Shown here: piece after piece, positions 34,830-44,300 of the stretch
Layout of the letters: every line of letters starts with the position of its first letter
How positions within the stretch are numbered: the stretch's first letter is position 1
From: Klebsiella huaxiensis
Lineage (GTDB): Bacteria > Pseudomonadota > Gammaproteobacteria > Enterobacterales > Enterobacteriaceae
Length of the DNA stretch: 64,000 nucleotides
Reading direction: 5' to 3'
NCBI RefSeq assembly: GCF_003261575.2
Contig: NZ_CP036175.1
Location: forward strand, 2,418,001 to 2,482,000
Notes under the pieces: model-generated
The model's database searches: none
Told to the model about the DNA's origin: nothing
Seen by the model: the letters and a program-made list of their open reading frames with translations, nothing else
Made by a program: the position numbers and the translations under genes

Positions 34830-37219
34830 TATTTCTTGCTGGACTGGGCGCAACAGAGTTGCGCCCTTTTTATAACGAATAAATGCTGCTCAGAAATAAC
34901 GCTTCCGGCGAGGAATCCCAACTGGTGATAGGCTTCCCACTGGGCTTCATCGAAAAATTGATCGCCCGTTGTTTGCTGTGGGAACGTGTCATTTCGTCCG
35001 GCGTAGCTGGCAGTGGCAAGATCCATCCCCGGCAATAAATGCGGTTTAATAATGAGTAATTGTCCGGTTTTTTTCGCAAAGCCATTGATCTCTGGATAAT
35101 GAACGATCGCCTGGAGTAAGGCTGGTGAAGGTTGTTTTACTTTTAATGCCGATTGCGAGGTATAGTCGCTGTTAATAGGGGTTTTAAACACAATATCAAT
35201 TGCCATATCAATTTTGGCTTTACGTACCAGGTTCTCAAGATCGTCGAATAAAAAATGAGGGTCGGCACCACAATCCGCGACGACAATTGAATCTAACCTG
35301 CGTTTCAGCAATGGGTAAACGCCCGTATTTTCAAAATGACCGCCATCTGTCAAATACCATTTCTCATTGCTCAATCCGGGGAAGCGGGCGAACATTTCAG
35401 CAAAAAGATAAGTTAAATGCGTGTGCGGCCATTTCAATCCAGGCGCATTATCTTTGCGCTTTGCTTGTCGACTGGGAGAGAGGTTTTTTGACCAAAAGCC
35501 CAGCCGACCGCCAACTAAATAGATCATAAATGCCAGGCCTGGCGATGTCTTTGAACCCATGCCCGTTGAGACCGCTGCGCCGGAAATAGCAAGCCACTGT
35601 GATAGCGTGGTGTGATTGAGGTTCTGCGGGGATTCAGGAAACTGGGTACCGGTTTCAACGCCAAACGAACTGACCGTCAGGGCAATGCCTTTTCGGTCAG
35701 CATTATAGTTGTCGCTGCGATCGTCGATGGTCTGGTTAATACAGCTGGTGATTAAATGAATCGGACCGCCGTAATTGTGCGGCGCGTAATTCTCCATTGC
35801 CACATCATCGCCCGCCACCGTGGTGGTGATTTTTTCAATTGCATCCATCGCGCCAGGTAACTTGTCATCCAATGGGTTTTGCGGGAAACGCGGTTTGGTC
35901 GCTTTATTTTGTTTATGGGGATAGTTTCCTGTTGAGACCCAGGCGCGTTCGATACGCGCCCGATACAGATTATGCAGTGAGCTGAGATTAAGAAACTCAA
36001 TAAAACGAGGCTGTTTACCTAACAGCCACAGAATAAGTAATGCCGTCAGTGCAGTCATCAAAGGTAAATAATTAAACCCGGCCAGAGGAACGTTCAAAAC
36101 CGTTGAAATCTCGATCAGAGCAGCACAGACCGTTGTCAGACAAAAAAGCATCAGTAGATAGCCTGCGATGTTTCCGGCAAGCATAAGATTAAATGAGATT
36201 CGCTTATTACCGGCTGAAATTCGCGAGAGGAGCCAGTTGATAAGCTGGGTTTCTTTTAGCAGGCGAACTGCCGCTATGCTTAACGGACTGGAAATCAACA
36301 TTATGCTGGTATTTGGGCCATGAAAGAGCGAAAACCACAGTAAAAATCCCGCCCGGTTAAGTCCCCATAAGGCGGCGAGGAGGGTGATAATCAGTAGATC
36401 CCAGGTGAGAGCCTGAGTTAAGGCCAGGCGAAATGCTGCTAAGTCTTTTATCTGCCGAAAGATATGCACCCAGGGAGCCATACAAATAAGCCAGATCAGC
36501 AGTGAAAGTTCCCAGGGGACTGGGCTCAAAAAGAGAAAGACCAGGCACAGCAGAACGCTGATGCCCAGCCCAAGGAGAAGCCAGTCCTGGTGTTGACGAA
36601 AGTACCAATAGGAAATTGCCAACCAGGCCGCCAGTGCTGCGGGGATCGCCACCAGGAGGGGAAAATGTTTAAGATCTGGAGGAAGCAGAAGTTGTAATTG
36701 CAAGGCCAGGCCTGCACAGATAATGCAGAGTAAGGTGACAAAAAATAGCGAGGCGAAAAATGAGCGGAGAATCTGGCCGAAAGAAAGCGCAATATCTCGT
36801 GTTCCCGCAGGAGTGAGATAGCGGCCGTTATTGCGTAGCCATCCCAGCAGCAGCGAATTGTCTTTTCCTAAACCCGCTTCGACAGCAAGTGGACCGATCC
36901 CTTCCTGATAGCAACGTCCCAGCATTCCCCCCGTATATCCTCCGCCGGAGACCGTTGAGAGATAGTCAAACTTGTGCAGTAGTTCGTTTTTCGCCAGTGC
37001 CCTTAGCAACCCGAGGCTGAACGTCGCACTGCGGATTCCGCCACCGGAAAGCGCCAGACCATAAATCCCGGTGCACGGTTTTAATTCTGGCTCGTCACCA
37101 TGAAGTGCAGCGGTGTCCGATTGATTCTCTGGCCGGAGTAATTTGCGGCGGAGATTAATAGCCTTTTGTTCATTAGCGGGTAATGCATTGAATTTCAATC
37201 GAGTATTTTCATTGCACAT
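34808..37219 (-). CDS. Patatin-like phospholipase with a large internal membrane module
   Basis: 803 residues. The N-terminal patatin half has the oxyanion loop SGGGIRSA (58-65) and the nucleophile S91 in TVSGGGYTGG, where the usual first Gly of GxSxG is replaced. Residues about 145-400 hold roughly eight hydrophobic helices. The patatin fold resumes afterwards and carries the catalytic Asp D625 in TDGGHFENTG, typical of the large bacterial patatin relatives. It is probably a membrane-anchored acyl hydrolase; substrate unknown. The ribosome site is weak. The C-terminus runs through the narK terminator and overlaps narK by 22 bases, so the last ~15 residues (SSKKYYFCLRP) look like accidental extension. 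E. coli has no gene between narK and narG. No insertion sequence or integrase is visible at its edges. Confidence 0.85.
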   Translation of the reverse strand: MCNENTRLKFNALPANEQKAINLRRKLLRPENQSDTAALHGDEPELKPCTGIYGLALSGGGIRSATFSLGLLRALAKNELLHKFDYLSTVSGGGYTGGMLGRCYQEGIGPLAVEAGLGKDNSLLLGWLRNNGRYLTPAGTRDIALSFGQILRSFFASLFFVTLLCIICAGLALQLQLLLPPDLKHFPLLVAIPAALAAWLAISYWYFRQHQDWLLLGLGISVLLCLVFLFLSPVPWELSLLIWLICMAPWVHIFRQIKDLAAFRLALTQALTWDLLIITLLAALWGLNRAGFLLWFSLFHGPNTSIMLISSPLSIAAVRLLKETQLINWLLSRISAGNKRISFNLMLAGNIAGYLLMLFCLTTVCAALIEISTVLNVPLAGFNYLPLMTALTALLILWLLGKQPRFIEFLNLSSLHNLYRARIERAWVSTGNYPHKQNKATKPRFPQNPLDDKLPGAMDAIEKITTTVAGDDVAMENYAPHNYGGPIHLITSCINQTIDDRSDNYNADRKGIALTVSSFGVETGTQFPESPQNLNHTTLSQWLAISGAAVSTGMGSKTSPGLAFMIYLVGGRLGFWSKNLSPSRQAKRKDNAPGLKWPHTHLTYLFAEMFARFPGLSNEKWYLTDGGHFENTGVYPLLKRRLDSIVVADCGADPHFLFDDLENLVRKAKIDMAIDIVFKTPINSDYTSQSALKVKQPSPALLQAIVHYPEINGFAKKTGQLLIIKPHLLPGMDLATASYAGRNDTFPQQTTGDQFFDEAQWEAYHQLGFLAGSVISEQHLFVIKRAQLCCAQSSKKYYFCLRP
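34846..34871 (+). terminator. Terminator after narK
   Basis: Stem GGGCGCAAC/GTTGCGCCC, AGA loop, five T. It lies inside the 3' coding end of the convergent patatin-like frame, so the same bases also encode that protein's last residues (about RAQLCCAQ). Confidence 0.9.
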
Positions 37220-37413
37220 GGGGATACCATCGAGGGGGGTTAGCGAGACGGTATTTTTAGTGTAGCCAGCCGGGAATCAATGGTGAGGATATATTTTAAC
37301 GCTTGGGTAAAAGCGGATACCACCTAATAACTGGTTAAGAGTTCATGAAGAGGTAAATAAAGAGAATTTATTATAAAAACCAATAAAAACATATAGATAA
37401 AAAATAGATAAAT

Positions 37414-37431
37414 ATACCACCTAGGTGGTAT
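37414..37431. promoter_or_regulatory. Perfect 18-base palindrome before narG, possible NarL 7-2-7 site
   Basis: ATACCACCTAGGTGGTAT is a perfect inverted repeat. Read as TACCACC-TA-GGTGGTA it has the 7-2-7 layout preferred by NarL and NarP, though the seventh base departs from consensus. It is centred about 93 bases before the expected narG start. Confidence 0.55.
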
Positions 37432-37467
37432 TTTTTATTTTCTATATAAATCGTACGGATACCGTGG

Positions 37468-37481
37468 TTGATCGTTATCAA
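37468..37481 (+). promoter_or_regulatory. FNR site of the narG promoter
   Basis: TTGATCGTTATCAA is a perfect FNR palindrome and identical to that of E. coli narG. The -41.5 rule puts the start near 37516, with TTACCT at 37503-37508 as -10. Confidence 0.92.
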
Positions 37482-37572
37482 TTCTCTCCCTCTTTCATAG
37501 CGTTACCTTCGCTGCAAATCCAGCAATGTCGATTTATCAGAGAGCCGTCAGGCTCCACACAGGAGAGACCCG

Positions 37573-40500
37573 ATGAGTAAATTCCTGGACCGGTTTCGCT
37601 ACTTCAAACAGAAGGGCGAGACCTTTGCCGATGGGCACGGCCAGCTTCTTAACACCAACCGGGATTGGGAGGATGGATACCGCCAGCGTTGGCAGCACGA
37701 TAAAGTTGTGCGCTCCACTCACGGTGTAAACTGCACCGGCTCATGCAGCTGGAAGATTTATGTCAAAAATGGCCTCGTCACCTGGGAAACCCAGCAGACT
37801 GACTATCCGCGTACCCGTCCGGATCTGCCCAACCACGAACCTCGCGGCTGCCCGCGCGGAGCCAGCTACTCCTGGTATCTCTACAGCGCCAACCGCCTGA
37901 AATATCCGCTGATGCGTAAGCGCCTGATGAAAATGTGGCGTGAAGCTAAGGTGCAGCATAGCGATCCAGTCGCTGCCTGGGCTTCCATTATTGAAGATGC
38001 CGACAAGGCAAAAAGCTTCAAACAGGCGCGCGGTCGCGGCGGCTTTGTGCGCTCCTCCTGGCAGGAAGTGAACGAGCTGATTGCAGCCTCCAACGTTTAC
38101 ACTGTTAAAACCTACGGCCCGGACCGCGTGGCTGGATTCTCGCCCATTCCGGCCATGTCGATGGTTTCTTACGCCTCCGGCGCACGTTATCTGTCGCTGA
38201 TTGGCGGCACCTGTCTGAGCTTCTACGACTGGTATTGTGACTTACCTCCTGCGTCGCCGCAGACCTGGGGTGAGCAGACCGATGTTCCGGAATCCGCTGA
38301 CTGGTACAACTCCAGCTACATCATCGCCTGGGGCTCTAACGTTCCACAAACCCGTACGCCAGATGCGCACTTCTTTACTGAAGTTCGTTATAAAGGCACC
38401 AAAACCGTTGCTATCACCCCGGACTACGCCGAAATCGCTAAACTGTGCGACCTGTGGTTGGCACCGAAACAGGGTACTGATGCAGCAATGGCGCTGGCAA
38501 TGGGTCACGTGATGTTGCGTGAATTCCACCTCGATAAACCAAGTCAGTACTTCACCGACTACGTTCGTCGCTACACCGACTTCCCGATGCTGGTCATGCT
38601 TGAAGAGCGCGAAGGTTATTATGCTGCGGGCCGTATGTTGCGTGCTGCTGACCTGGTTGACTCTCTGGGTCAGGAAAATAATCCGGAATGGAAAACCGTC
38701 GCGGTTAATACCGACGGCGATATGGTGGCACCGAACGGTTCTATCGGTTTCCGTTGGGGCGAAAAAGGTAAATGGAACCTTGAGCAACGCGACGGTAAAT
38801 CCGGTGATGAAACCGAACTGCAACTGAGCCTGCTGGGTAGCCATGACGACGTGGCGCAGGTCGGCTTCCCGTACTTTGGCGGCGAAGGCACCGAACACTT
38901 CACAAACGTCGAGCTGGAAAATATCCTGCTGCACAAACTGCCGGTGAAACGCCTGCAACTGGCCGACGGCACTACCGCGCTGGTGACCACCGTTTACGAC
39001 CTGACCATGGCCAACTACGGTCTGGAACGGGGTTTGAGCGATGAAAACTGTGCAACCAGCTACGAAGATATTAAAGCGTACACTCCGGCGTGGGCTGAGA
39101 AAATCACCGGTGTTCCGCGCGCGCAGATCATCCGTACCGCGCGTGAATTTGCCGACAACGCAGATAAGACGCACGGTCGTTCGATGATAATCGTCGGCGC
39201 TGGCCTGAACCACTGGTATCACCTCGATATGAACTATCGTGGCCTGATCAATATGCTGGTATTCTGCGGTTGTATCGGTCAGAGCGGCGGCGGTTGGGCC
39301 CACTACGTCGGTCAGGAAAAACTGCGTCCGCAGACCGGCTGGCAGCCGCTGGCGTTTGCCCTTGACTGGCAGCGTCCGGCGCGCCACATGAACAGCACTT
39401 CCTACTTCTACAATCACTCCAGCCAATGGCGTTATGAGTCGGTTACCGCGCAGGAACTGTTGTCACCGATGGCGGATAAATCTCGCTACACCGGTCATCT
39501 GCTGGACTTTAACGTCCGTGCAGAACGTATGGGCTGGCTGCCGTCTGCACCGCAGTTAGGCACAAACCCACTGCGTATTGTTGATGATGCGAAGAAAGCC
39601 GAGATGGATCCGGTTGATTACACCGTTAAGGCGCTGAAAGAAGGCACCATTCGTTTTGCGGCTGAACAGCCGGAAAACGGTAAAAACCATCCACGTAACC
39701 TGTTCATCTGGCGCTCTAACCTGCTGGGCTCTTCCGGTAAAGGCCATGAATACATGCTGAAATATCTGCTGGGTACCGAACACGGTATACAGGGGCTGGA
39801 TCTCGGCAAGCAGGGCGGTCTGAAGCCAGAAGAAGTGGAATGGCAGGATAACGGCCTCGACGGTAAATTGGATCTGGTGGTCACGCTGGACTTCCGTCTG
39901 TCGAGCACCTGTCTGTATTCCGATATCGTGCTGCCAACGGCAACCTGGTATGAAAAAGACGACATGAATACGTCGGATATGCATCCGTTTATTCACCCGC
40001 TGTCCGCCGCCGTTGACCCGGCCTGGGAATCGAAAAGCGACTGGGAAATTTACAAAGGCATCGCGAAGAAATTCTCTGAAGTCTGCGTGGGCCATCTTGG
40101 TCAGGAAACGGATATTGTTACGCTGCCAATCCAGCACGACTCTGCGGCCGAACTGGCACAGCCGTTAGATGTGAAGGACTGGAAAAAAGGCGAATGTGAC
40201 CTGATCCCAGGTAAAACCGCACCGCACATTATCCCGGTTCAACGTGATTATCCGGCAACCTACGAGCGCTTTACCTCCATCGGGCCATTGATGGAAAAAA
40301 TCGGTAACGGCGGTAAAGGAATTGCCTGGAACACCCAGAGCGAAATGGATCTGCTGCGTAAGCTCAACTACACCAAAGCAGAAGGCCCGGCGAAAGGCCA
40401 GCCGATGCTGGATACCGCGATTGACGCAGCCGAAATGATCCTCACCCTGGCGCCGGAAACCAACGGTCAGGTGGCGGTGAAAGCCTGGGCGGCGCTCAGC

Positions 40501-41316
40501 GAGTTTACCGGTCGCGATCACACGCACCTGGCGCTCAATAAAGAAGACGAAAAAATTCGCTTCCGTGATATTCAGGCGCAGCCGCGCAAGATTATCTCCA
40601 GCCCAACCTGGTCCGGTCTGGAAGACGAACACGTCTCCTACAACGCCGGTTATACCAACGTTCATGAACTGATCCCATGGCGTACCCTGTCTGGTCGTCA
40701 GTCCTTATATCAGGATCACCAGTGGATGCGTGATTTTGGTGAAAGTCTGCTGGTCTACCGTCCGCCGATCGATACCCGTTCGGTGAAAGAGGTGATGGGC
40801 AAGAAATCAAACGGCAACCCGGAGAAGGCGCTGAACTTCCTGACGCCGCACCAGAAATGGGGTATTCACTCAACCTACAGCGACAACCTGCTGATGCTGA
40901 CTTTAGGTCGCGGTGGTCCGGTGGTGTGGATGAGTGAAGAAGATGCCAAAGAGATCGGTATTGAAGATAACGACTGGATTGAAGTCTTCAACAACAACGG
41001 TGCACTGACCGCGCGTGCGGTAGTCAGCCAACGTGTACCGGCCGGGATGACCATGATGTACCACGCGCAGGAACGTATTGTGAACCTGCCGGGTTCAGAA
41101 ATTACCGGTCAACGCGGCGGTATCCATAACTCGGTGACCCGCATCACGCCAAAACCGACCCATATGATCGGCGGCTATGCGCAGCTGGCCTACAGCTTTA
41201 ACTACTACGGTACCGTAGGGTCGAACCGTGATGAGTTTGTGGTGGTACGTAAGATGAAGAACATTGACTGGTTGGACGGCGAAGGCAATGACCAGGTACA
41301 GGAGAGCGTAAAATGA
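37573..41316 (+). CDS. narG: Respiratory nitrate reductase A, alpha subunit
   Basis: Cytoplasm-facing molybdenum subunit that reduces nitrate to nitrite with electrons from quinol through NarI and NarH. 1247 residues, the E. coli length. The N-terminus MSKFLDRFRYFKQKGE is conserved. The FS0 cluster ligands appear in HGVNCTGSCSWKIYV with His and Cys, and the fourth Cys is in RGCPRGASYSW. The Mo-ligand Asp region is YDWYCDLPPASPQTWGEQTD. CACAGGAGAG precedes the ATG. It is the first gene of narGHJI. Confidence 0.98.
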   Translation: MSKFLDRFRYFKQKGETFADGHGQLLNTNRDWEDGYRQRWQHDKVVRSTHGVNCTGSCSWKIYVKNGLVTWETQQTDYPRTRPDLPNHEPRGCPRGASYSWYLYSANRLKYPLMRKRLMKMWREAKVQHSDPVAAWASIIEDADKAKSFKQARGRGGFVRSSWQEVNELIAASNVYTVKTYGPDRVAGFSPIPAMSMVSYASGARYLSLIGGTCLSFYDWYCDLPPASPQTWGEQTDVPESADWYNSSYIIAWGSNVPQTRTPDAHFFTEVRYKGTKTVAITPDYAEIAKLCDLWLAPKQGTDAAMALAMGHVMLREFHLDKPSQYFTDYVRRYTDFPMLVMLEEREGYYAAGRMLRAADLVDSLGQENNPEWKTVAVNTDGDMVAPNGSIGFRWGEKGKWNLEQRDGKSGDETELQLSLLGSHDDVAQVGFPYFGGEGTEHFTNVELENILLHKLPVKRLQLADGTTALVTTVYDLTMANYGLERGLSDENCATSYEDIKAYTPAWAEKITGVPRAQIIRTAREFADNADKTHGRSMIIVGAGLNHWYHLDMNYRGLINMLVFCGCIGQSGGGWAHYVGQEKLRPQTGWQPLAFALDWQRPARHMNSTSYFYNHSSQWRYESVTAQELLSPMADKSRYTGHLLDFNVRAERMGWLPSAPQLGTNPLRIVDDAKKAEMDPVDYTVKALKEGTIRFAAEQPENGKNHPRNLFIWRSNLLGSSGKGHEYMLKYLLGTEHGIQGLDLGKQGGLKPEEVEWQDNGLDGKLDLVVTLDFRLSSTCLYSDIVLPTATWYEKDDMNTSDMHPFIHPLSAAVDPAWESKSDWEIYKGIAKKFSEVCVGHLGQETDIVTLPIQHDSAAELAQPLDVKDWKKGECDLIPGKTAPHIIPVQRDYPATYERFTSIGPLMEKIGNGGKGIAWNTQSEMDLLRKLNYTKAEGPAKGQPMLDTAIDAAEMILTLAPETNGQVAVKAWAALSEFTGRDHTHLALNKEDEKIRFRDIQAQPRKIISSPTWSGLEDEHVSYNAGYTNVHELIPWRTLSGRQSLYQDHQWMRDFGESLLVYRPPIDTRSVKEVMGKKSNGNPEKALNFLTPHQKWGIHSTYSDNLLMLTLGRGGPVVWMSEEDAKEIGIEDNDWIEVFNNNGALTARAVVSQRVPAGMTMMYHAQERIVNLPGSEITGQRGGIHNSVTRITPKPTHMIGGYAQLAYSFNYYGTVGSNRDEFVVVRKMKNIDWLDGEGNDQVQESVK

Positions 41317-42851
41317 AAATTCGTTCACAAGTCGGCATGGTGCTGAATCTCGATAAATGCATCGGTTGCCACACCTGCTCGGTCACCTGTAAAAACGTCT
41401 GGACCAGCCGTGAAGGCACCGAGTACGCATGGTTCAACAACGTTGAAACCAAGCCGGGCACCGGATTCCCGACCGACTGGGAAGACCAGGAGAAGTACAA
41501 AGGCGGTTGGATCCGTAAAATCAACGGCAAGCTGGTGCCGCGCATGGGTAACAAAGCGCTGCTGCTGGGTAAAATCTTCGCTAACCCGCATCTGCCGGGT
41601 CTGGATGATTATTACGAACCGTTTGATTTTGACTACCAGACGCTGCACAACGCACCGGCTGATAGCAAAGCTCAGCCGATTGCACGTCCACGTTCGCTGA
41701 TTACCGGCAAGCGCATGGACAAAATCACCAAGGGGCCGAACTGGGAAGATGACCTCGGCGGTGAGTTCGAGAAGCTGTCGAAAGACAAAAACTTCGAGAA
41801 CATGCAAAAAGCTATGTACGGCCAGTTCGAGAACACCTTCATGATGTACCTGCCGCGCCTTTGCGAGCACTGTCTGAACCCGGCGTGCGTTGCAACGTGC
41901 CCAAGCGGTGCGATTTACAAGCGTGAAGAAGACGGCATCGTTCTCATCGATCAGGACAAGTGCCGCGGCTGGCGTATGTGCATCACTGGCTGCCCGTACA
42001 AAAAAATCTACTTCAACTGGAAGAGCGGCAAGTCTGAAAAATGTATCTTCTGCTATCCGCGTATTGAAGCGGGTCAGCCGACCGTGTGTTCAGAAACCTG
42101 CGTAGGCCGTATTCGTTACCTCGGCGTGCTGCTGTACGACGCGGACGCAATCGAAACCGCAGCCAGCACCGAGAACGAGAAAGATCTGTATCAGCGTCAA
42201 CTGGACGTGTTTCTCGATCCGAACGATCCAAAAGTGATTGAGCAGGCGCAGAAAGACGGTATTCCGCTGAGCGTGATTGACGCGGCGCAGAAATCGCCGG
42301 TTTATAAAATGGCGATGGACTGGAAGCTGGCGCTGCCGCTGCACCCGGAATACCGCACGCTGCCGATGGTCTGGTATGTGCCGCCGCTGTCACCCATTCA
42401 GTCCGCCGCCGATGCGGGTGAACTGGGCAGCAACGGTATCCTGCCTGACGTTGAAAGCCTGCGTATCCCCGTTCAGTACCTGGCGAACCTGCTGACCGCA
42501 GGCGACACCCAGCCAGTACTGCTGGCGCTGAAACGTATGCTGGCGATGCGTCACTTCAAACGTACGGAAACTGTTGATGGCGTTATCGATACCCGTGCGC
42601 TGGAAGAGGTGGGTCTGACCGAAGCGCAGGCGCAGGAAATGTACCGTTACCTGGCGATTGCCAACTACGAAGATCGCTTTGTGGTGCCAAGCAGTCACCG
42701 TGAACAAGCGCGCGAAGCGTTCCCGGAGAAAAACGGTTGTGGCTTTAGCTTCGGCGACGGCTGCCACGGTTCTGATACCAAGTTTAATCTGTTCAACAGT
42801 CGCCGTATTGACTCGGTGGATGTGAGCAGCAAAACGGAGCCGCACGCATGA
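41313..42851 (+). CDS. narH: Respiratory nitrate reductase A, beta subunit
   Basis: Iron-sulfur electron relay with four clusters. 512 residues as in E. coli. Ferredoxin-type Cys groups: CIGCHTCSVTCKNVW (near 16), CEHCLNPACVATCPSGAIY (near 184), and DKCRGWRMCITGCPYKK, where Trp replaces a Cys in the group that holds the [3Fe-4S] cluster, as in E. coli. KCIFCYPRIEAGQPTVCSETC follows. It overlaps narG by four bases and narJ by four. Confidence 0.98.
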   Translation: MKIRSQVGMVLNLDKCIGCHTCSVTCKNVWTSREGTEYAWFNNVETKPGTGFPTDWEDQEKYKGGWIRKINGKLVPRMGNKALLLGKIFANPHLPGLDDYYEPFDFDYQTLHNAPADSKAQPIARPRSLITGKRMDKITKGPNWEDDLGGEFEKLSKDKNFENMQKAMYGQFENTFMMYLPRLCEHCLNPACVATCPSGAIYKREEDGIVLIDQDKCRGWRMCITGCPYKKIYFNWKSGKSEKCIFCYPRIEAGQPTVCSETCVGRIRYLGVLLYDADAIETAASTENEKDLYQRQLDVFLDPNDPKVIEQAQKDGIPLSVIDAAQKSPVYKMAMDWKLALPLHPEYRTLPMVWYVPPLSPIQSAADAGELGSNGILPDVESLRIPVQYLANLLTAGDTQPVLLALKRMLAMRHFKRTETVDGVIDTRALEEVGLTEAQAQEMYRYLAIANYEDRFVVPSSHREQAREAFPEKNGCGFSFGDGCHGSDTKFNLFNSRRIDSVDVSSKTEPHA

Positions 42852-43558
42852 TTGAACTTGTGATTGTGTCACGCTTGCTCGAGTACCCTGATGCTGCTTT
42901 ATGGCAGCATCAGGACGAACTCTTCGACGTTCTGTCTGAATCAGAAAAACTGGAGCCCGCAGATGCCCAGGCCCTGGGCGTCTTCCTGCGCGATTTAACC
43001 GCGCAGGATCTATTGGATGCTCAGGCCGCTTACAGCGAACTGTTTGATCGCGGCCGCGCAACCTCGCTGCTGCTGTTTGAACACGTGCATGGCGAATCCC
43101 GTGACCGTGGACAGGCGATGGTCGATCTGCTGAACCAGTACGAACAGCACGGTCTGATGCTTGATAGCCGCGAGCTGCCGGATCATCTGCCGCTGTATCT
43201 GGAATATCTGGCGCAGCTGCCGGAGAGCGAAGCGATTGGCGGTTTACAGGATATTGCGCCGATTCTGGCGCTGCTCTGTGCCCGTCTTCAACAGCGTGAG
43301 AGCCGTTATGCGGTGCTGTTTGATCAGCTGCTGAAGCTTGCCAATAGTGCGGTAGATGAAGCGAAAGTGGCGGAGAAAATTGCGGACGAAGCCCGTGACG
43401 ACACGCCGCAGGCGCTGGATGCGGTCTGGGAAGAAGAGCAGGTCAAATTCTTTGCCGATCAGGGTTGCGGTGAGTCGGAAATTTCGAATCACCAGCGTCG
43501 TTTTGCCGGAGCCGTTGCCCCGCAATATCTGAATATCTCTAACGGAGGACAGCAATAA
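42848..43558 (+). CDS. narJ: Nitrate reductase assembly chaperone NarJ
   Basis: 236 residues, the E. coli length. Acidic, helical, cytoplasmic TorD/NarJ-family chaperone that holds NarGH until the molybdenum cofactor and clusters are in and NarI is joined. Conserved SRLLEYPDAALWQHQDELFD and LFEHVHGESRDRGQAMVDLL. It starts in the narH stop (ATGA) and ends in the narI start (TAATG). Confidence 0.96.
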   Translation: MIELVIVSRLLEYPDAALWQHQDELFDVLSESEKLEPADAQALGVFLRDLTAQDLLDAQAAYSELFDRGRATSLLLFEHVHGESRDRGQAMVDLLNQYEQHGLMLDSRELPDHLPLYLEYLAQLPESEAIGGLQDIAPILALLCARLQQRESRYAVLFDQLLKLANSAVDEAKVAEKIADEARDDTPQALDAVWEEEQVKFFADQGCGESEISNHQRRFAGAVAPQYLNISNGGQQ

Positions 43559-44235
43559 TGCACTTCCTGAATATGTTCTTCTTTGACATTTATCCGTACA
43601 TTGCGGGTTCTGTCTTCCTGATCGGCAGCTGGCTGCGCTATGACTACGGTCAGTACACCTGGCGCGCCGCTTCCAGCCAGATGCTGGACCGCAAAGGGAT
43701 GAACCTGGCATCGAACCTGTTCCACATCGGGATTCTGGGTATTTTTGCCGGCCACTTCTTAGGTATGCTGACACCACACTGGATGTACGAAGCGTGGCTG
43801 CCGCTGGAAGTGAAACAGAAGATGGCGATGTTTGCCGGCGGTGCTTCTGGCGTCATGTGCCTGGTGGGCGGCGTGCTGTTGCTGAAGCGTCGTCTGTTTA
43901 GTCCGCGCGTGCGTGCGACCACGACCGGCGCCGATATTCTGGTGCTCTCCGTGCTGGTTATCCAGTGCGCGCTGGGCCTGCTGACCATTCCGTTCTCCGC
44001 TCAGCATATGGACGGTAGCGAAATGATGAAGCTGGTCAATTGGGCGCAGTCCGTGGTGACCTTCCATGGTGGTGCTTCTCAGCATCTGGACGGGGTAGCG
44101 TTTATCTTCCGTATGCACCTTGTTCTCGGAATGACGCTGTTCCTGCTGTTCCCGTTCTCGCGTCTGGTACACATCTGGAGCGTGCCGGTCGAGTATCTGA
44201 CCCGCAAGTATCAGATTGTTCGTGCGCGTCACTAA
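43558..44235 (+). CDS. narI: Respiratory nitrate reductase A, gamma subunit
   Basis: Membrane cytochrome b that oxidises quinol at the periplasmic side. 225 residues with five helices. Heme-ligand His residues lie in NLFHIGILGIFAGHFLGM and in the C-terminal HLVLGMTLFLLFPFSRLVHIWS-type segment (split MHLVLGMTLFLL / FSRLVHIWSVP). It is the last gene of the operon, followed after about 20 bases by a terminator. Confidence 0.97.
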   Translation: MHFLNMFFFDIYPYIAGSVFLIGSWLRYDYGQYTWRAASSQMLDRKGMNLASNLFHIGILGIFAGHFLGMLTPHWMYEAWLPLEVKQKMAMFAGGASGVMCLVGGVLLLKRRLFSPRVRATTTGADILVLSVLVIQCALGLLTIPFSAQHMDGSEMMKLVNWAQSVVTFHGGASQHLDGVAFIFRMHLVLGMTLFLLFPFSRLVHIWSVPVEYLTRKYQIVRARH

Positions 44236-44254
44236 TACAGCGCTCTAACGTACT

Positions 44255-44281
44255 AAACCCTGCTTCGGCGGGGTTTTTTTA
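44255..44281 (+). terminator. Terminator after narGHJI
   Basis: Stem AAACCCTGC/GCGGGGTTT with a TTCG tetraloop and seven T. Confidence 0.92.
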
Positions 44282-44300
44282 TACCTGAATATCGGTGCTC

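Larger units (their letters stand above)
37220..37572. promoter_or_regulatory. narG upstream control region
   Basis: 353 bases without a gene, AT-rich at 37340-37450. From the FNR site to the narG ATG it is nearly identical to E. coli as I remember it (including CAATGTCGATTTATCAGAG). A NarL-like heptamer TACCACC at 37318-37324 is centred about 195 bases before the expected start near 37516, the position of the key distal NarL site in E. coli. Confidence 0.7.
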
